In this document: in pieces, positions 12,292 through 24,192 of the stretch
How positions within the stretch are numbered: position 1 is the first letter of the stretch
Layout of the letters: every line of letters begins with the position of its first letter
Source of the DNA: Forficula auricularia
Taxonomy: Eukaryota > Arthropoda > Insecta > Dermaptera > Forficulidae
Reading direction: 5' to 3'
DNA: 64,000 bases
Assembly (NCBI GenBank): GCA_024734495.1
Contig: JALMQS010000187.1
Location: forward strand, 20,884,960-20,948,959
Translations under genes and position numbers: made by a program
Notes under the pieces: model-generated
The model's database searches: none
The model's input: the letters and a program-made list of their open reading frames with translations, nothing else
Told to the model about the DNA's origin: nothing

Positions 12292-13210
12292 ATAATTAAC
12301 TATAATACTTTGTTTTTTACCTCGAGCCTTATCAATACACATTTTAAATTCTATCCTTATATTTTACTAAATAAAAATTGTGGTAAAATCTGAAAAGTTT
12401 TTTAAGACTGAAGAATTTACCTAAATTTTACTAATTGAATAAAAACAATTTCATCAAACGGTATAAGCTAGAAAGATGAAAATTTGCTCAAATGTGTTAT
12501 TATTAAATCCAAACTTCATTCTGAATTTCAGTTCTTTAACAGCCGTTCAATTGCTCCTCGTTTAATGATTCGATTTTTTCTAATTTGTTAGTCCTTGAGA
12601 AATAAATTTTAGATTTTAGTCGGGTATTAACTAGGAAGGATGTAGCATTGGTTTAAATCGGTCCGCTGGAAGTACTTACCCCTTACTAGTAATGTTTTTG
12701 ATTTTCAGGAAGGACTTATTTTAAAGGGGAAAAGAAATAGAGGTTGCAAAGTGAACAAAGCGTGTATCACACACACAATATATTTTTAATTTTTCAGTTG
12801 AAAATTTAGTTTGTATTTAAGTGTTGAAGACAGATTTTTGTAATATTCTTACAAGAAGAAGCAAAAATATGTTTACCTTTTAAAATTCATATTTTTGCCA
12901 AGCAGCTGCTAGATAAAAAAATATGCTTAGATCAAGAAATTAAACACGCCTAATGAACTTGATTACTTAAATTATTTTTTCTTCTTCTAAAATTACTAGG
13001 TATACTTATCAAGATGTATTTTCTTTGGCAGTCATAAAATTGATATCAGTTGAAATAAAGAGAGGGGATTTAATTATGTGTATCGCCAAAATATTTGAAA
13101 TTACTATTGATGGTAATGGAATGACAATTTCTTAGATTTAAAATGAAAAGACTATATATATTTCGGCAAGTTGCAAAGAATAGAGATTTACTTTACTAAA
13201 TTAATTATTT
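12292..13210. other. AT-rich DNA, nothing recognised
   Basis: No gene or bounded repeat seen. Confidence 0.4.
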
Positions 13211-13212
13211 TT

Positions 13213-13368
13213 TTTCCATTTATTTGGCTGGCTTCGAATACTTAGTGCCTTTAGCCAGTGGGTATGGTGTATGTAGTTTGATTCTATCATGGGTTAGTAG
13301 TGTTAGTGAGGGAGCTGGGTTTTAGCCGGTCAAGGCCTGAACTTGGGCCTCCCGCACAAAATTATTTG
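13213..13368 (-). repeat. Diverged SINE fragment
   Basis: T-run, then ATTTGGCTGGCTTCG, and later GGTTTTAGCCGGTCAAGGCC followed by CTGAACTTGGGCCTCCCGC, a decayed B-box region. Order and orientation match the SINE at 8.3 kb but with strong divergence. Confidence 0.45.
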
Positions 13369-13691
13369 TTCACATTACTACGAATCCTCTACTAAATTAG
13401 TATAAATAAAATCTATGTAGAGAATTTGAAAAATACTTTAAGTATTTAAAGAAGAATCTGTTGAATCTGTTCTTCAAAATGGTATTTTAATCATCTCTTA
13501 ATTTTCTTTTGAAATTAAAAACTTTTTTAAACAACACAATAACAAGCAACCCCCACTTTCAACCTTTATCTATTAAAGAGAAACGGACTAAACTCTCTTG
13601 TCGACTCCAGCGAATAAAATAACATTTTTCATATGGGATTGTATCTATTAAACACTGACCGCTACATGAAATAAATATATGATAATTATTA

Positions 13692-14127
13692 TTAAAATAA
13701 AAATAATTTTTAAGAAAAAAATAAAAACCGACTTCAAAAAATTAAATGCAACAAATAAAATACACTAAAAGGTATAAAATAATTATTATCTTATTTGGTT
13801 ACAACTAAACGACGAAATATTAACATGAAATTACTTTTTGAAGTCGGTACCAAACAAACTATACCTATAAGCGAGCGTACCCGCCAAACGTACTAAGTAA
13901 GATCAAATACTGTATATACAGTATTTGGTAAGATCCGTCGAGTGCGATTCATAAAAGGTACTATATGTTTGGCACCAACTTCAAAAAGTAATTCATGTTA
14001 ATATTTCGTCGTTTAGTTGTAACCAAATAAGATAATAATTATTTTATACCTTTTAGTGTATTTTATTTGTTGCATTTAATTTTTTGAAGTCGGTTTTTAT
14101 TTTTTCTTAAAAATTATTTTTATTTTT
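13692..14127. repeat. ~430-bp palindrome with ACCGACTTCAAAAA arms
   Basis: Arms 13692-13850 and 13975-14127 are near-perfect inverted copies. Both hold ACCGACTTCAAAAAAT and the phrase TTTAGTTGTAACCAAATAAG (complement on the left). The centre is itself partly inverted (ATACTGTATATACAGTAT). Cruciform-prone. Confidence 0.8.
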
Positions 14128-14470
14128 CTCTTTTTAGTGATGTTATCAATAGTGATAATATCATCAGAACTTGACCAAATTAATATGACACCATCCCTAA
14201 GACACACCCTTTCGGATAAAAAACCATCGAAATCGGCTAATAAACAAAGAGGTCTAAACAAACCTAATAAAAAAGGTCTAATACCTATAAAAAAAAACGA
14301 AAAAAATGGGACCAATCGGAAGCTAGACTGGACACAATGCAAAAAAAAATTTCAAAATTGGTTGACAATTGGCTGAGATATGAGGTAACATAAGCACAAA
14401 AAAAAAAAAAAAAAAAAATTCAGTCGAATAGAGAACCTCCTCCTTTTTTGAAGTCGGTTAATAAAACATT
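14128..14470 (+). repeat. Repeat ending in GAACCTCCTCC..TTTGAAGTCGGTT
   Basis: Contains ATCAGAACTTGACCAAATT, GAGGTAACATAAGC, a long A-run at 14398-14418 and the end CAGTCGAATAGAGAACCTCC with TTTTTTGAAGTCGGTTAA. I recall a very similar phrase as a common repeat in Lepidoptera and other insects; that is memory, not a search. The short opposing open frames are chance. Confidence 0.55.
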
Positions 14471-14527
14471 TTTTAAAAATGTCTGGTGTCATTATTATTA
14501 AAAGTGGTTTTCAAACACGACTTTTTT

Positions 14528-15000
14528 ATTTTACCATACAGATTATGGTCAAGTATTGTAATCGTGCATGACAAACAGTATTTTTTTTTGCTTCGTTTTT
14601 TCGAAATATCTAAAAAACGGCTTAATCAATTTTGATTAAAGAAATTGAACAAAGTCATGGCGTTTTGGTCTACAAAAAATCCCTAATAACTAAACATCGA
14701 AAAATTATATTTTTCGAGATATTAATTGTTTTCTCAAAATGTCTGTTAGTATATAACAAGTACGTTATCAAATTTTGTGTACCCTCTAGCTCAAAAACTA
14801 GTGTGAATATCAAAACGAAAAATCTAGTCTCTTGGAGCAAACTCAATCAAATTTTATATACATAATCTGTGGGCCCCAGAAAACTACAAATGCAATAAAA
14901 CTAACCATTCCAAGGATAGGGAAAGGGTCATCAGCTGGTATATTAAATATAAGAGAGGGGCCAGGGGTATGATAATGTCATGTGGATGGCCACATCAGCT
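14528..15000 (+). repeat. Dispersed repeat R1, copy at 14.5 kb
   Basis: Same order as the 7.5-kb copy: TTTACCATACAGATTATGGT, AAGTATTGTAATCGTGCATG, AAAAAACGGCT, TCTCAAAATGTCTGTTAGT, AAAACTAGTGTGAATATC, end TGTGGATGGCCACATCAG. It lacks the middle section with the G-run. Confidence 0.7.
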
Positions 15001-17040
15001 TATTAAAAAAAAAGATTTTCGTAAGTTTACTAACACACAGCATATATGAACTATATCGTCAATTGTATGGTAGAAGATCGACGGTTAATTTATTCAGGAT
15101 GCTGTACATTTGATTCTTTTAATACATCTTTAAAAGTAGATTCTTACACTAGCAATATTATAAGTTTCTTCTATTTCTTCTTTGGTGTTAAATGACCATC
15201 GTGTAAAAATAGAGGTGTAACAATTAAAGCATCCCTTTCGCGTTAACACAAGAGCAGGTTATTCGCATTTTATTTCCCTATAATCTATACCTATAATAAC
15301 TCTAAAATTTGGATAATGTATTTTAAATGCTGGTAGAATAGTTTCTTGTATATCTTCTTTACTAGGCCAGACAATAAAGTTTTTGTTTTTTCTGCTAGTA
15401 TCGATATTACTTCAGGAAAGATTCTAGAAATCCATCTTGAATCTATATCGAAAAATACAGCGATTCCAAAATGTAAACCAGTCTTTATTTTGGTTAAAAA
15501 AATTATTAACCTATTTTTAAGATTAAGTTTTTGAAATTTTACTGGTGCTACCATATCCAACAATAATATTATTTATATTTTTCGGAGAAATATTACTTGA
15601 AAATTTATTTATATTTAAATTAGAGATATTATGAAATAAGAATTAATCCAAAAAAGCAAAAATTAAATGTTTTTTAAACGAATTTAAAACATAATGTATA
15701 TCTACAAATGGCTTGTGCTTACATGAGAACTTCTAGAATAGTCGAAAGAGGCGCCACCAGTGTTTAATCCGTTTCTCTATACCTTTAAAACACTGATGTT
15801 TGTGTACATAATAGTTAAAACGAAGCTTAGTCTCACTCATATATATATATATATATATATATTAAAAAAAATTATTTACAGTCATTTGTTGTAACTCTAG
15901 AAGATATAGTGGCATAGTTGGAAATAAATTGTTTTTAATTTTCATTTATGAAATACCTCTTTAACCAATTTGATTCTTGGATATCAATACTGAAGCGACC
16001 CCTTATCAACGTGAATCCTGTGACTCTTAATCGAATATGATCAATTTTTCTTGTGAGTTTTCCATTTTTTTCGAGCTATACCGGCGGATGCTTCTTCGCT
16101 TTACTTACCATTCATCTGCATTCTTATACAAATTATTGGGTTTTACATTTATCATATTTTTATACATACGGAAACAGATGGATTTTCTTTTGATATCATA
16201 TTTAAATCGGCGCTTGGACGAATACATCTCCAGTCACCAGTCACCAATGTATGTCTATTTTCCTTATTTATTTTTGTTACACAAATACAAACTATGTTAT
16301 GCGTATTTCTTTTAAATGGCACCTTTTTCAAGTTTTATTCACAAAAATATTGGTTTTATATTTTAGTCATTTCATTAATAAATTTGAAGAAAATGTAAAA
16401 CTCTTTCCGCAAATTTTAGCAATCATTCAATTTTTTCTCAGAAAACTGAGCTAGAAAGTTAAAATTTGTCTCTTAGGTGTATTTATTCAAATGAATTTTT
16501 TTTTGAAAATTTAAGATAAAAAATTTCCATAACTATTCATCTAAAAATTTTATTTTTTCATTTTATGCATTTTTAAACACTAAGTTGTGAAAGTCAGGAA
16601 GCCTATATAAGCTAATCAGTTCTTTTTTGTAATTACAAACATTTTATCTCCAGAGCGATCTTTCTCTGACCTTCTGTTTTTGAAAAAAAAAATGTAAAAA
16701 TCATTCACGGTAATTTAAAGAATAAATCGTTTTTAAATTAAATATAATTTATAACAAATAAATCGGAGATTGAATAAATAAATATACCTACACAAATATT
16801 TAAATATTTTATATATACCTACCTACTTATGTAGGTTTGTACAAGCGGTAGATACACACTTTTTATTCATTATAAATAAAACAAATCTGTCTCTTTTACT
16901 GAAAAACTTTTTCAAGTTTTATAATTTTCATTCAGTAGTAGTTTCATATATTATGTATATAGGGTGGCATATTTATAAGCACCAGGTCATAAATACTATT
17001 AATTATTCATAATCTCAGTAGGTAGTAAAAAACATGCTGA
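15001..17040. other. AT-rich DNA with an (AT)n microsatellite
   Basis: A dinucleotide (AT)n run lies at about 15839-15862. Otherwise no gene found; the short open frames have no recognisable composition or motif. Confidence 0.45.
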
Positions 17041-17056
17041 TTGTGTGAAGTTTTTT

Positions 17057-17150
17057 TTTTTTTTTTAATGATAATGATGAGAGAAGGAGTTACACCAAAA
17101 AGGTGCAACCCCTAAAGGCCTCGGTTGGCCCCTCCATCGTGAAAAGAAGA
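17057..17150. repeat. T-run plus GGTGCAACCCCTAAAGGCC motif
   Basis: A T-run of about 17 is followed by a compact GC-richer segment (AGTTACACC.., GGCCTCGGTTGGCCCC). A tail plus head like this suggests a short retroposon on the - strand, but it has no partner in the window. Confidence 0.3.
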
Positions 17151-17571
17151 AGTTTAAAATATCATCCTATTTACTTGTTAAAAATAATATTTATTAGATG
17201 TTCACTATAATTTTTCAGTGTTCATTTTCACTGGAAGACTGCATTACTTGGTATTCTGTGAATGCTCTACTTCAGTTCAAGGATGCTGGTTACACATGTT
17301 TCATAGACCATGCTTTTCAGAAATCCCCATAGGGAAATTCAGGCACAGTTTAGATTAGGGAGTAGGCGGAAGTCATAAGTGCCAGAGTTTTCCCTATGCA
17401 ATTTTTGAAAAGCAAGGCCAATAAAACACGTATAGACAGGATCCTTGAGCTGAAGGCGCTCATACAATTGGCTACAAATGAAATCTCACAGAAGATCATC
17501 CTACAAGGTGTAAATTCTTTTTCAGACAAATGGAAGACTTGGAATATTATGGTGAACTCATTAGTATTATA

Positions 17572-17790
17572 ACTTTACCATATAGAGTACAAAATATTAT
17601 TGTAATTGTGTATGAAAAGTGTTTTTGATTGATATTTTAGAAATATCTAAAAAACGGCTAAGGGTATTTTGCTAAAAAAAATTGAACTAAACCTCGGGGT
17701 TTTAGCCTACAAGGCAAATAATTAACACCCAAAAATGATATTTTAAAAAATATTAATTATTTTGTCAAAATATCTCTGAGTGAGTGAAAT
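17572..17790 (+). repeat. Dispersed repeat R1, partial copy
   Basis: TTTACCATATAGAG, then TATTGTAATTGTGTATGAAA, AAAAAACGGCTAAG and TTTTGTCAAAATATCT, as in the other R1 copies. Truncated after this point. Confidence 0.55.
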
Positions 17791-17810
17791 TTCTGAGTTT
17801 CCAAATATTG

Positions 17811-18390
17811 CTTACTGAATGCGGCCCGACATAAAATTATAAATTTCCTTGAAAAATTAAGATTTTTATATACTTACTGAAAAACACATTAGATACAATC
17901 TGATTTATTTTTTTCCTAAAATAAGAAGAAATTGGAAAATCGCCCCAAAAGTTTTCAAAGAATAAATGGGCAGATTTTCAATTTTTAATATGTAAAAATA
18001 TACTTACCAAGAGAAAAAAATAATCGCAATTCTGGCATATTTTGACTCTATTTTTATTAGATATAAATATTTTACCTGTAAACATTCTGATTGAATGTAT
18101 TTTCAATCAAAGATTGAAGTGAAAGACAAATTTAATACTGTCTCTTTATTAAAATTTTATAAAAATTATCTAACCAGAAACAGATACTCCTGGCTTCACA
18201 ATACTTATTCACTTTTTGGAAATATGAATTTATATATAAATAGTAGGTACGTAATGCTATTTTCAAGAATAAAATTTAAAAAACATAATTTACTTAATTA
18301 TTTTTATTTAAGACTATTTAAGACTGGTAATATTATTGCCTTATTTAACCCAGTATTCTCGAAATTTTACACTGTTTCTTGCGGAAAAAA
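17811..18390 (+). repeat. hAT-like repeat fragment, related to 27.7-28.5 kb
   Basis: GCGGCCCGACATAAAATTATAAATTTCC, here starting without its terminal TGTCCAACC, matches the 27.75-kb copy. Downstream phrases (TTCTGATTGAATGT, GTCTCTTTATTA, ATTTTCAAGAATAAAATTTA) recur at 28.3-28.5 kb. A 100-codon open frame inside is probably chance. Confidence 0.5.
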
Positions 18391-18399
18391 TACGTGATA

Positions 18400-19560
18400 T
18401 TTTCCGATACCTCCCTCTCCTCCACGTGAGAGATTGGGTAAGATTCGGCTCGCCCCCCCCCCCTCCCCGTAAACACCTCACGTAATTTAGGGACGCCCCT
18501 TAGAAATGGTTTCAGAATTTTTTATTAATTCTAACGTTCGTATTTAATTGGATGAAAAATAATTCAATAAATATATAGATAGAACAGGGGGATTAAGAAG
18601 TAGAAGCAATATTAGTTCATTTCTTTTATTTTTACATATTTGTAAATATTTCTCCGGAAATATTAAAAATATAAGTCATATTTGGATATATTAAAAAAAA
18701 TAAAGTAGTATGTATTTATAAGTCTTTTAATAAATCAATTCACTTAAAATCAATTTAATTATTTTGTAGTTTTTTATAAGATGTAAATATGTTGATATCA
18801 GAAAAGAAAAAAGATCCTAATTTTAACAACCTTTTGAAAAGGGATGAAATAATTCCCATATATTTGGAGATATTCCATTCACTTATCAAGAAGTTATTCG
18901 CCTTATCACTTAACAAGTGATAGTTTTATTTCATAATCACCCAACATTAATCTTTATGTTTACTAAATATTAAAGGGTTATTAAAACGGTTTTTAGTTTT
19001 TACCACTCCCAGAGAATCAATAAGAACATTATCAATACATACGATATAATAAATACTAATCATTGATAAAATATGGAAAATATAGTTATCTATATCTGTT
19101 TTATTTTAGTGATTATATTAACAGTCGATAATTATTATTATATTTTTTAAATTTGGTCCATTGATAGAAGGGTGTATTACATAAATAAATGTTTTCACTA
19201 TAGTCTTTTAATTTTTCAAAGAAGATATATTACATTAAATAAAATAACCGAAAATTCAAAACGATATTCTGGGTAATTTTTTATTCTTTTATTTGCCGTC
19301 AAATTAATAAAACTAGTTGATAAAAGCGCTGCATATAAGACAGATTCACTTAATAATGAGCATTAACTTACGTAAATATAGTTAGTTTACTAATGTTTAT
19401 GTTATTTTATCTAAATTAATTCTTTGAATGATTGATTTATGTTCAATTTAATTTTATTAAATTATATGCTAGACTTAGTGAACGATAATTTAATTACTAT
19501 AATTATATGTATGTGAATATCAAATAAATACTAATTCATTCATATCTATCCTTAAAGTTT
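18400..19560. other. AT-rich DNA; one decayed MITE end
   Basis: CACGTAATTTAGGGACGCCCC at 18479-18500 resembles the right end of the MITE at 38.9 kb. The rest is plain AT-rich sequence. Confidence 0.3.
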
Positions 19561-19626
19561 TTAAATCTATATATTAACCCAGCCATAACCAACCCTCCTC
19601 CACACAAAAATAATTTTAACATCTCC

Positions 19627-19850
19627 TTATAATACACTAACTCCTTGGAAATAATCGTTTCCATGAGCTCGCACTATGGTAATTAAAATTGCCAAGCCCA
19701 ATCTACCCTCACAAACGGATAACGCTAAAAATACGATTCTGAAAAAAATTCTCCCCTTTCTTAAAATTAAACCTTAACTTACTCAAAGAAACAAACCTAA
19801 AACCGTAAATTCTAAACTCAACAAAGTGGTTAACAAGTGGTTGCGTCAAG
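19627..19850 (-). pseudogene. ND4L: Nuclear mitochondrial copy of ND4L (with ND4 start)
   Basis: On the - strand with the invertebrate mitochondrial code it reads NHLLTTLLSLEFTVLGLFLW.., a damaged stretch with a TAA, then [20 protein letters not shown] and [18 protein letters not shown]. The CEGSLGL motif needs AGA=Ser. After the stop, GGAG and ATG open a likely ND4 start (19622 downward), readable for under 20 residues. ND4L normally encodes an inner-membrane subunit of complex I; here it is dead nuclear sequence. The N-terminus is missing at the join with COX2. Confidence 0.88.
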
Positions 19851-20144
19851 AATCCACCGTAGATAACAACGTGGTATTTGCACGTTCGAACGCAAGTCCG
19901 GGCATTGGTAACAGCGACCGATGTTCTTCATTCATGAGCAGTACCCGCATTGGAAGTAAAAATTGATTGCACCCCTGGTCGGTTAAATCAAACAAGCTTT
20001 TTTATCAATCGTTCAGGTCTGTTTTATGGGCAGTGTTCTGAGATTTGCGAAGCAAATTATAGTTTTATACCCATTGTTTTGGAGAGTGTGGCACCTGAAA
20101 GTTTAATGCAGTTAGGCTTAGTTGAAATTTTGCATTTGACATAA
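19851..20144 (+). pseudogene. COX2: Nuclear mitochondrial copy of COX2 C-terminal half
   Basis: Reads VDNNVV, then after a one-base frameshift near 19877-19880 continues [58 protein letters not shown] and [11 protein letters not shown], ending at TAA. DVLHSW uses TGA for Trp, a stop in the nuclear code. The copper A ligands CSEIC are kept, but the following GANHSFMP motif reads EANYSFIP, replacing the His ligand. The membrane N-terminal half is absent. COX2 lies directly against ND4L in opposite orientation, so the insert is composite or came from a rearranged mtDNA. Confidence 0.93.
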
Positions 20145-21150
20145 AAACAATTACAGGAAATAAATTTAAAAAAAAATCTATTTTTTTAATTAAAACTTTT
20201 TGGCCTTAATTTGACGTCCTTTTCTAATGTTAAATATGGCATCATCTGATTTTAGTAGATCAATAATATTGCACTATATCACTAAGATTCCCTTGAGAGT
20301 AAAAGAATAGAGGTGTTTGATATAATATATTTTAGAGTATCAACATGGATATTTATAGATCGCCTAGTTAGAACAATGTTATCCAAAGCCCATCTGTACT
20401 CATTTAGAAATTTTCCCAAGCTTCTTGTACTCAGAGTTATGATATCATACTATATTATTATATAAGAGGCTAGATTAATTTGTAACAACGCTCTGAGAAT
20501 GCTGCCGAAAAGGAGCGCTGATGCCGTCGGTATATTTGCGGCAAATTTGAAATATAATTTTAATTGTAATTTGAAATGAAAGACTCCAATTGATTTTAAA
20601 TTAAGAAACATTAAATATATTGATAATTATTCCTCCTCCCCTCACCACTCAAAAATTAAATATTCAATTCGCTTTTCTTTGTGCACAAAAAAATAAATTA
20701 ATCACATCTTAGTTGATTTATATTTTATATATTATTTGTTTATTTTTTAATAATTTGCAACTTTTTAATAATTTTTTAAAAATCTAAATTTTGTTATTCT
20801 TATTTTTGGATTTTTACAAAATTGAACAACTAAGACACGCATGCCCGAGTTTCTCATGGCAATACTGGAGGGAGCAGCCTGTCATATCATACAAACAACA
20901 CCTGATCTCTTTTAAATATTTGGAGAGTTACATACATTATCGAATTTAAAAAAAATGATATAATATAATTCTCCTCCTCACAAAATCCCACTTATTTAAA
21001 TAAATCTATTTCCACACAAAAAATATCGCAATGCTGTAGATTATAGAAAAAAAAATACTTCCAGATTCATATCTAGAGCCTCATTTCTGTAGCTGTGTCA
21101 GAACGAAAATGAGGCGAAACTTTTAAGAGACTATGTATTTTCGGAAGTTT
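20145..21150. other. AT-rich DNA, nothing recognised
   Basis: No gene or bounded repeat found. Confidence 0.4.
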
Positions 21151-21159
21151 ACAGGTATA

Positions 21160-21297
21160 CATTTGGAGTGTGGTGTTTTAAGAGGAATAAAATTTTTGGA
21201 CCGAGACGCCGCCCGCCAGGGCACCAGACCGGAGGGCCGAGTTTCGAGGGCGTGCCGAAGGCACGCACGAAAAGCTCGTATTTTAAAATTATTAAAC
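21160..21297 (+). repeat. Repeat with GC-rich block and short hairpin
   Basis: GGAGTGTGGTGTTTTAAGAG and AATTTTTGG recur, diverged, at 23567-23600. The GC block 21199-21272 includes a perfect 7-bp hairpin GCGTGCC-GAA-GGCACGC. The overlapping 87-codon frame is probably chance. Confidence 0.4.
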
Positions 21298-21311
21298 ATT
21301 CAAAATAGTTT

Positions 21312-21467
21312 GAAAGTTTATAATAGGAAAATAAGGCCAACTATTTGTAGCCCTGAACAAGTCGGCAAAGTCGACGAAACGTTGGCTGATAAATAAAAAC
21401 TTGTTCTTATTTTCCTATTATAAACTTTCAAATTAATACAAATTATGGACGGAAATGATAATAATAA
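21312..21467. mobile_element. Hammerhead foldback element, family G
   Basis: A 156-bp insert flanked by the perfect 14-bp repeat ATTCAAAATAGTTT (21298-21311, 21468-21481). Inverted arms of about 27 bp (GAAAGTTTATAATAGG..) end near 21335 and restart at 21406. A ~35-bp tail lies on the right only. A single hammerhead-like core sits in the loop. Architecture matches the other foldbacks although the sequence is unrelated. Confidence 0.78.
21348..21388 (+). ncRNA. Hammerhead-like motif, family G
   Basis: TAGCC, CTGAACA (21353-21359), stem II GTCG..CGAC, GAAA (21376-21379), CG, U-U, GGCTG. Stem I TAGCC/GGCTG pairs over 5 bp with a wobble, and A-CG-U is self-complementary. CTGAACA departs from consensus CTGAUGA at two positions, so activity is doubtful. 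Confidence 0.5.
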
Positions 21468-21602
21468 TTCAAAATAGTTTCGTGGTCATATTGGGTGCAA
21501 TCGCCTTTTCAGCCAATACTTGGGACAGGAACTTGAGGGCTGTTTTCATTTCTCCTGAATCCTATAACTTTTAAGAGCTTTAGTAATGGCCTTAGCCTCT
21601 TA

Positions 21603-21772
21603 AGGCCGGTTGCATGTCGCAAAGTAAATGCTTTTATCACTAACCAAGGTAGATGGTAAATGGAGGGGCCACTGAAAGTTCCTGTCATCTGATTGGCCAT
21701 CCCAGCCCCTCCATTTACCACCTACCTTGGTTAGTGGTAAAAAGCATTTACTTTGCGACATGCAACCGGCCC
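21603..21772. mobile_element. MITE of the GGGCC[A/C]GTTG family, copy 2
   Basis: A 170-bp near-palindrome with ends AGGCCGGTTGCATGTCGC / complement of GGGCCGGTTGCATGTCGC. It is flanked by TTA on both sides (21600-21602, 21773-21775). The centre holds CATCTGATTGGCCATCCCAG like the other copies. A TTA target fits PIF/Harbinger. Confidence 0.86.
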
Positions 21773-21863
21773 TTAGAAAGACCACACTGGGCAGAAGGTA
21801 CAAGGGTGCGCCATACACGGCCGACCATATCACATGAGGTCAAAACGTCTGCTGCCTTAATAC

Positions 21864-22155
21864 CAGTGTTCTTCAACCTGTGAACCGTAGGGTTCCACTC
21901 AAACGCTTTAGGGGTTCCCCGACTCAATGTTACAATTTTATGTATATACGTATACAAAAACTTTTTTTGTTTAAATATATGCAATATTATAAAGTTTTTA
22001 TAACAAAGGCAGGGACGCACCTTGTTCATAACATGTAATATGTAATACGAGCCCCCCCCCCCAAATCAAATCTGGGTGTGCTACTGAACGAAGGGTTTCA
22101 TAAAAAATTATCTCAAAAAAGAGTTCCGCGGGATGACAAAGGTTGAAGAACACTG
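21864..22155. mobile_element. hAT-like MITE with CAGTGTTCTTCAACCT ends
   Basis: The left end CAGTGTTCTTCAACCTG has its complement at 22139-22155. Subterminal GGTTCC/GCGGAACTC words are also inverted. A C-run lies at 22032-22042. No clear 8-bp duplication. A single left end of the same family occurs at 25424. Confidence 0.7.
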
Positions 22156-22445
22156 ATATACCTAGACCATAAATAAAGCAAACGGCAAGCAGACCGGCAT
22201 AAATAAAATCAGTGATTTGCCTGCGTCATATTGAATAGTATTCAATTAGGACGGCCGCGGTATAAAAATAAATATAACATTTACCTAATCATGGTATTTC
22301 ACTAAATCTTTAACTTAACTTTTGAAGTGAAACATCTTTAGCGACGTTTCTCTTTGAAATTTTTTGTTACAATAAAGGGGAAATTACTCAATAGAAGAGA
22401 AATAATAATAGCCTAGAAATATTTGAAGAACCCAAGCAAGTAATT

Positions 22446-22530
22446 TTTAAAAAAATGACCAGCTGGATTTGAACTTGAGCCTAACAATTTTAAGGAATTC
22501 ACTTTAGCAACCAGCCACCGAGAATAAACT
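22446..22530 (-). repeat. SINE head fragment
   Basis: On the - strand: CTCGGTGGCTGGTTGCTAA (A-box-like), then GTTCAAATCCAGCTGGTC (B box plus the body start seen in the 8.3-kb SINE). Confidence 0.5.
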
Positions 22531-22549
22531 CTTTAAAATATATACATAG

Positions 22550-23095
22550 TGAGGATCGAAAAAATTATATTTTACGACAATTAATGATTTTGTCAAAATG
22601 TCTGTTGGTATGTTACCAAATTTTTTGTACGGTCTAGTTCAAAAACTAGTGTGAATATCAAAACGAAATTTCACATGTAGATTCTTTATATTGAGATTAG
22701 AATCGGATTAGATTTGGTTTAAATCGAAACAAAAGTTGGGGGTGGGGGTGGGAGTTCAAAAAATATCAATATATTAAGTCTTAGACCCTTTGATCGATTT
22801 GTACGTATATTTTGCATATGCACTATTTACAACTTTATGAAAATGACTCACTATGTGAAATTGATAGTGACCAAAAAGAGGGGATTGGGGGGCAAAATAT
22901 TTTCAAATAAAAATCAGAGAAAGTTGATATTTCTAATAAAATAGTCTCATAATTAAAAAGAGATATTATTAATTGTTAATGGGCCCAAAATTGAGAAGGG
23001 GGGGGCGGTTTCGAAATTAAAATTATTTTATTAAATATTAAATATAAGAGATGGGCCAGATGTATGGTAATCTGGATGGCCACATCAGTTTATTG
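22550..23095 (+). repeat. Dispersed repeat R1, copy at 22.5 kb
   Basis: TTTTGTCAAAATGTCTGTTG, TCAAAAACTAGTGTGAATAT, AGAATCGGATTAGATTTGG, a G-rich run, and the end TGGATGGCCACATCAG. It carries the middle section that the 14.5-kb copy lacks. Confidence 0.65.
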
Positions 23096-23562
23096 ACTTA
23101 TATTTTGCATCCCTGTCCCGACTATGGGAGCGCCTGTAGGGTATACAACCAGATGTGAAGCAGGGCAGTATGCACGCCAGACTGCCCAAGAGAGAGGGAA
23201 GCATTTTGCTACGAATTGGTGAGAATGAAAAAATAAAACTAAGTTTCTAATTTAATTCAGATACAAAATTTAATCTAATAGACATAGAATAGAGCTTTTT
23301 TGGCCAAACAAGAAATAAAAAAAATATTTAAATCCAAAATAAAAAAAAATTATCATTTTAATCATAAAGTAGTTATTGATTTATTTTGATTAGATAATGT
23401 AAAATTTTAAATAATATTAATTTCAAATACCGTTATTTAAATAATTCTCAATTTTAAAAACTAAAGATAGTAATTTTATAGACATTTTGATTTTCAATAT
23501 TTAATATATTCAAGAAAATAATAGAGTTATACAATTATTAATAATAGGCAGTATTTATGGAG

Positions 23563-23790
23563 TGTGATTTTTTAAGGCGGATACAATTTTTGGTCGTATT
23601 TTATTAATTCTAATATTTTTAAAATAACGTAAAGAATTTCGTTTCTGACGGGGATCCCCCGGCCGCACACGTTTGAATTTTTATAAAAATAGTTTTAACG
23701 ATTTTCGAGATATTTCGAAAATACGAACCAAAAAACAACATTTTTCATGCAGGAATACATTACTTCACTATATATGGTAAAGTAAAAATG
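23563..23790 (-). repeat. Dispersed repeat R1 end, inverted
   Basis: Words CGAGATATTTCGAAAA, TTTTTCATGCA and TATATGGTAAAGTA are the complement of the R1 start. Just before them, GGAGTGTGATTTTTTAAGG links to the repeat at 21.16 kb. 23096-23560 and 23790-24192 show nothing recognised. Confidence 0.5.
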
Positions 23791-24192
23791 GTTTGTAACA
23801 CCAGTTAATGTTTTAATTTGTTGGATATAAATGTATTCAATTAAAACATAATCTCATTTATTTTAAAATAAATTAGATTAGATTAAAAGTCATTCACGTT
23901 CAGGGTCAGTCCCAGGGTAGTCGGCCCTGTTGCGAAGTTCTTTTATAGCGTCCCCCCCCTATATTTTTCGGAAGACAATAAAAAAATAATCAAAATATAA
24001 TATTACACATATTTTTAAAATCGGCTTCATTTTCGCAACCGCCATAACCTGACACACTGTGACTTCCCAAGTGCCTTTGGTTTCAATCCAACTCTTTAAC
24101 ATTCTTTCATTTCAATCGTGTATAAAAGACGACACAATTAACAAAACTATAATATTAACAAATGCTTAATTTCTCATTTCTTTTCTTTTCAG

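Noticed and set aside
13692..14127. Another hammerhead foldback
   Set aside because: It has CGACGAAATATT but no CTGANGA before it and no short target duplication that I could find.
19950..20144. Working COX2-related nuclear gene
   Set aside because: It needs the mitochondrial code, is frameshifted, lacks the N-terminal half and lies next to inverted ND4L debris.
21133..21396. 87-codon frame with Arg-rich stretch
   Set aside because: It crosses the boundary of the family G insert, so it cannot be a conserved coding unit.
1..24192. First PNP exon with the start Met
   Set aside because: It would be only a few codons long; many ATG..GT candidates exist and none is better than chance.
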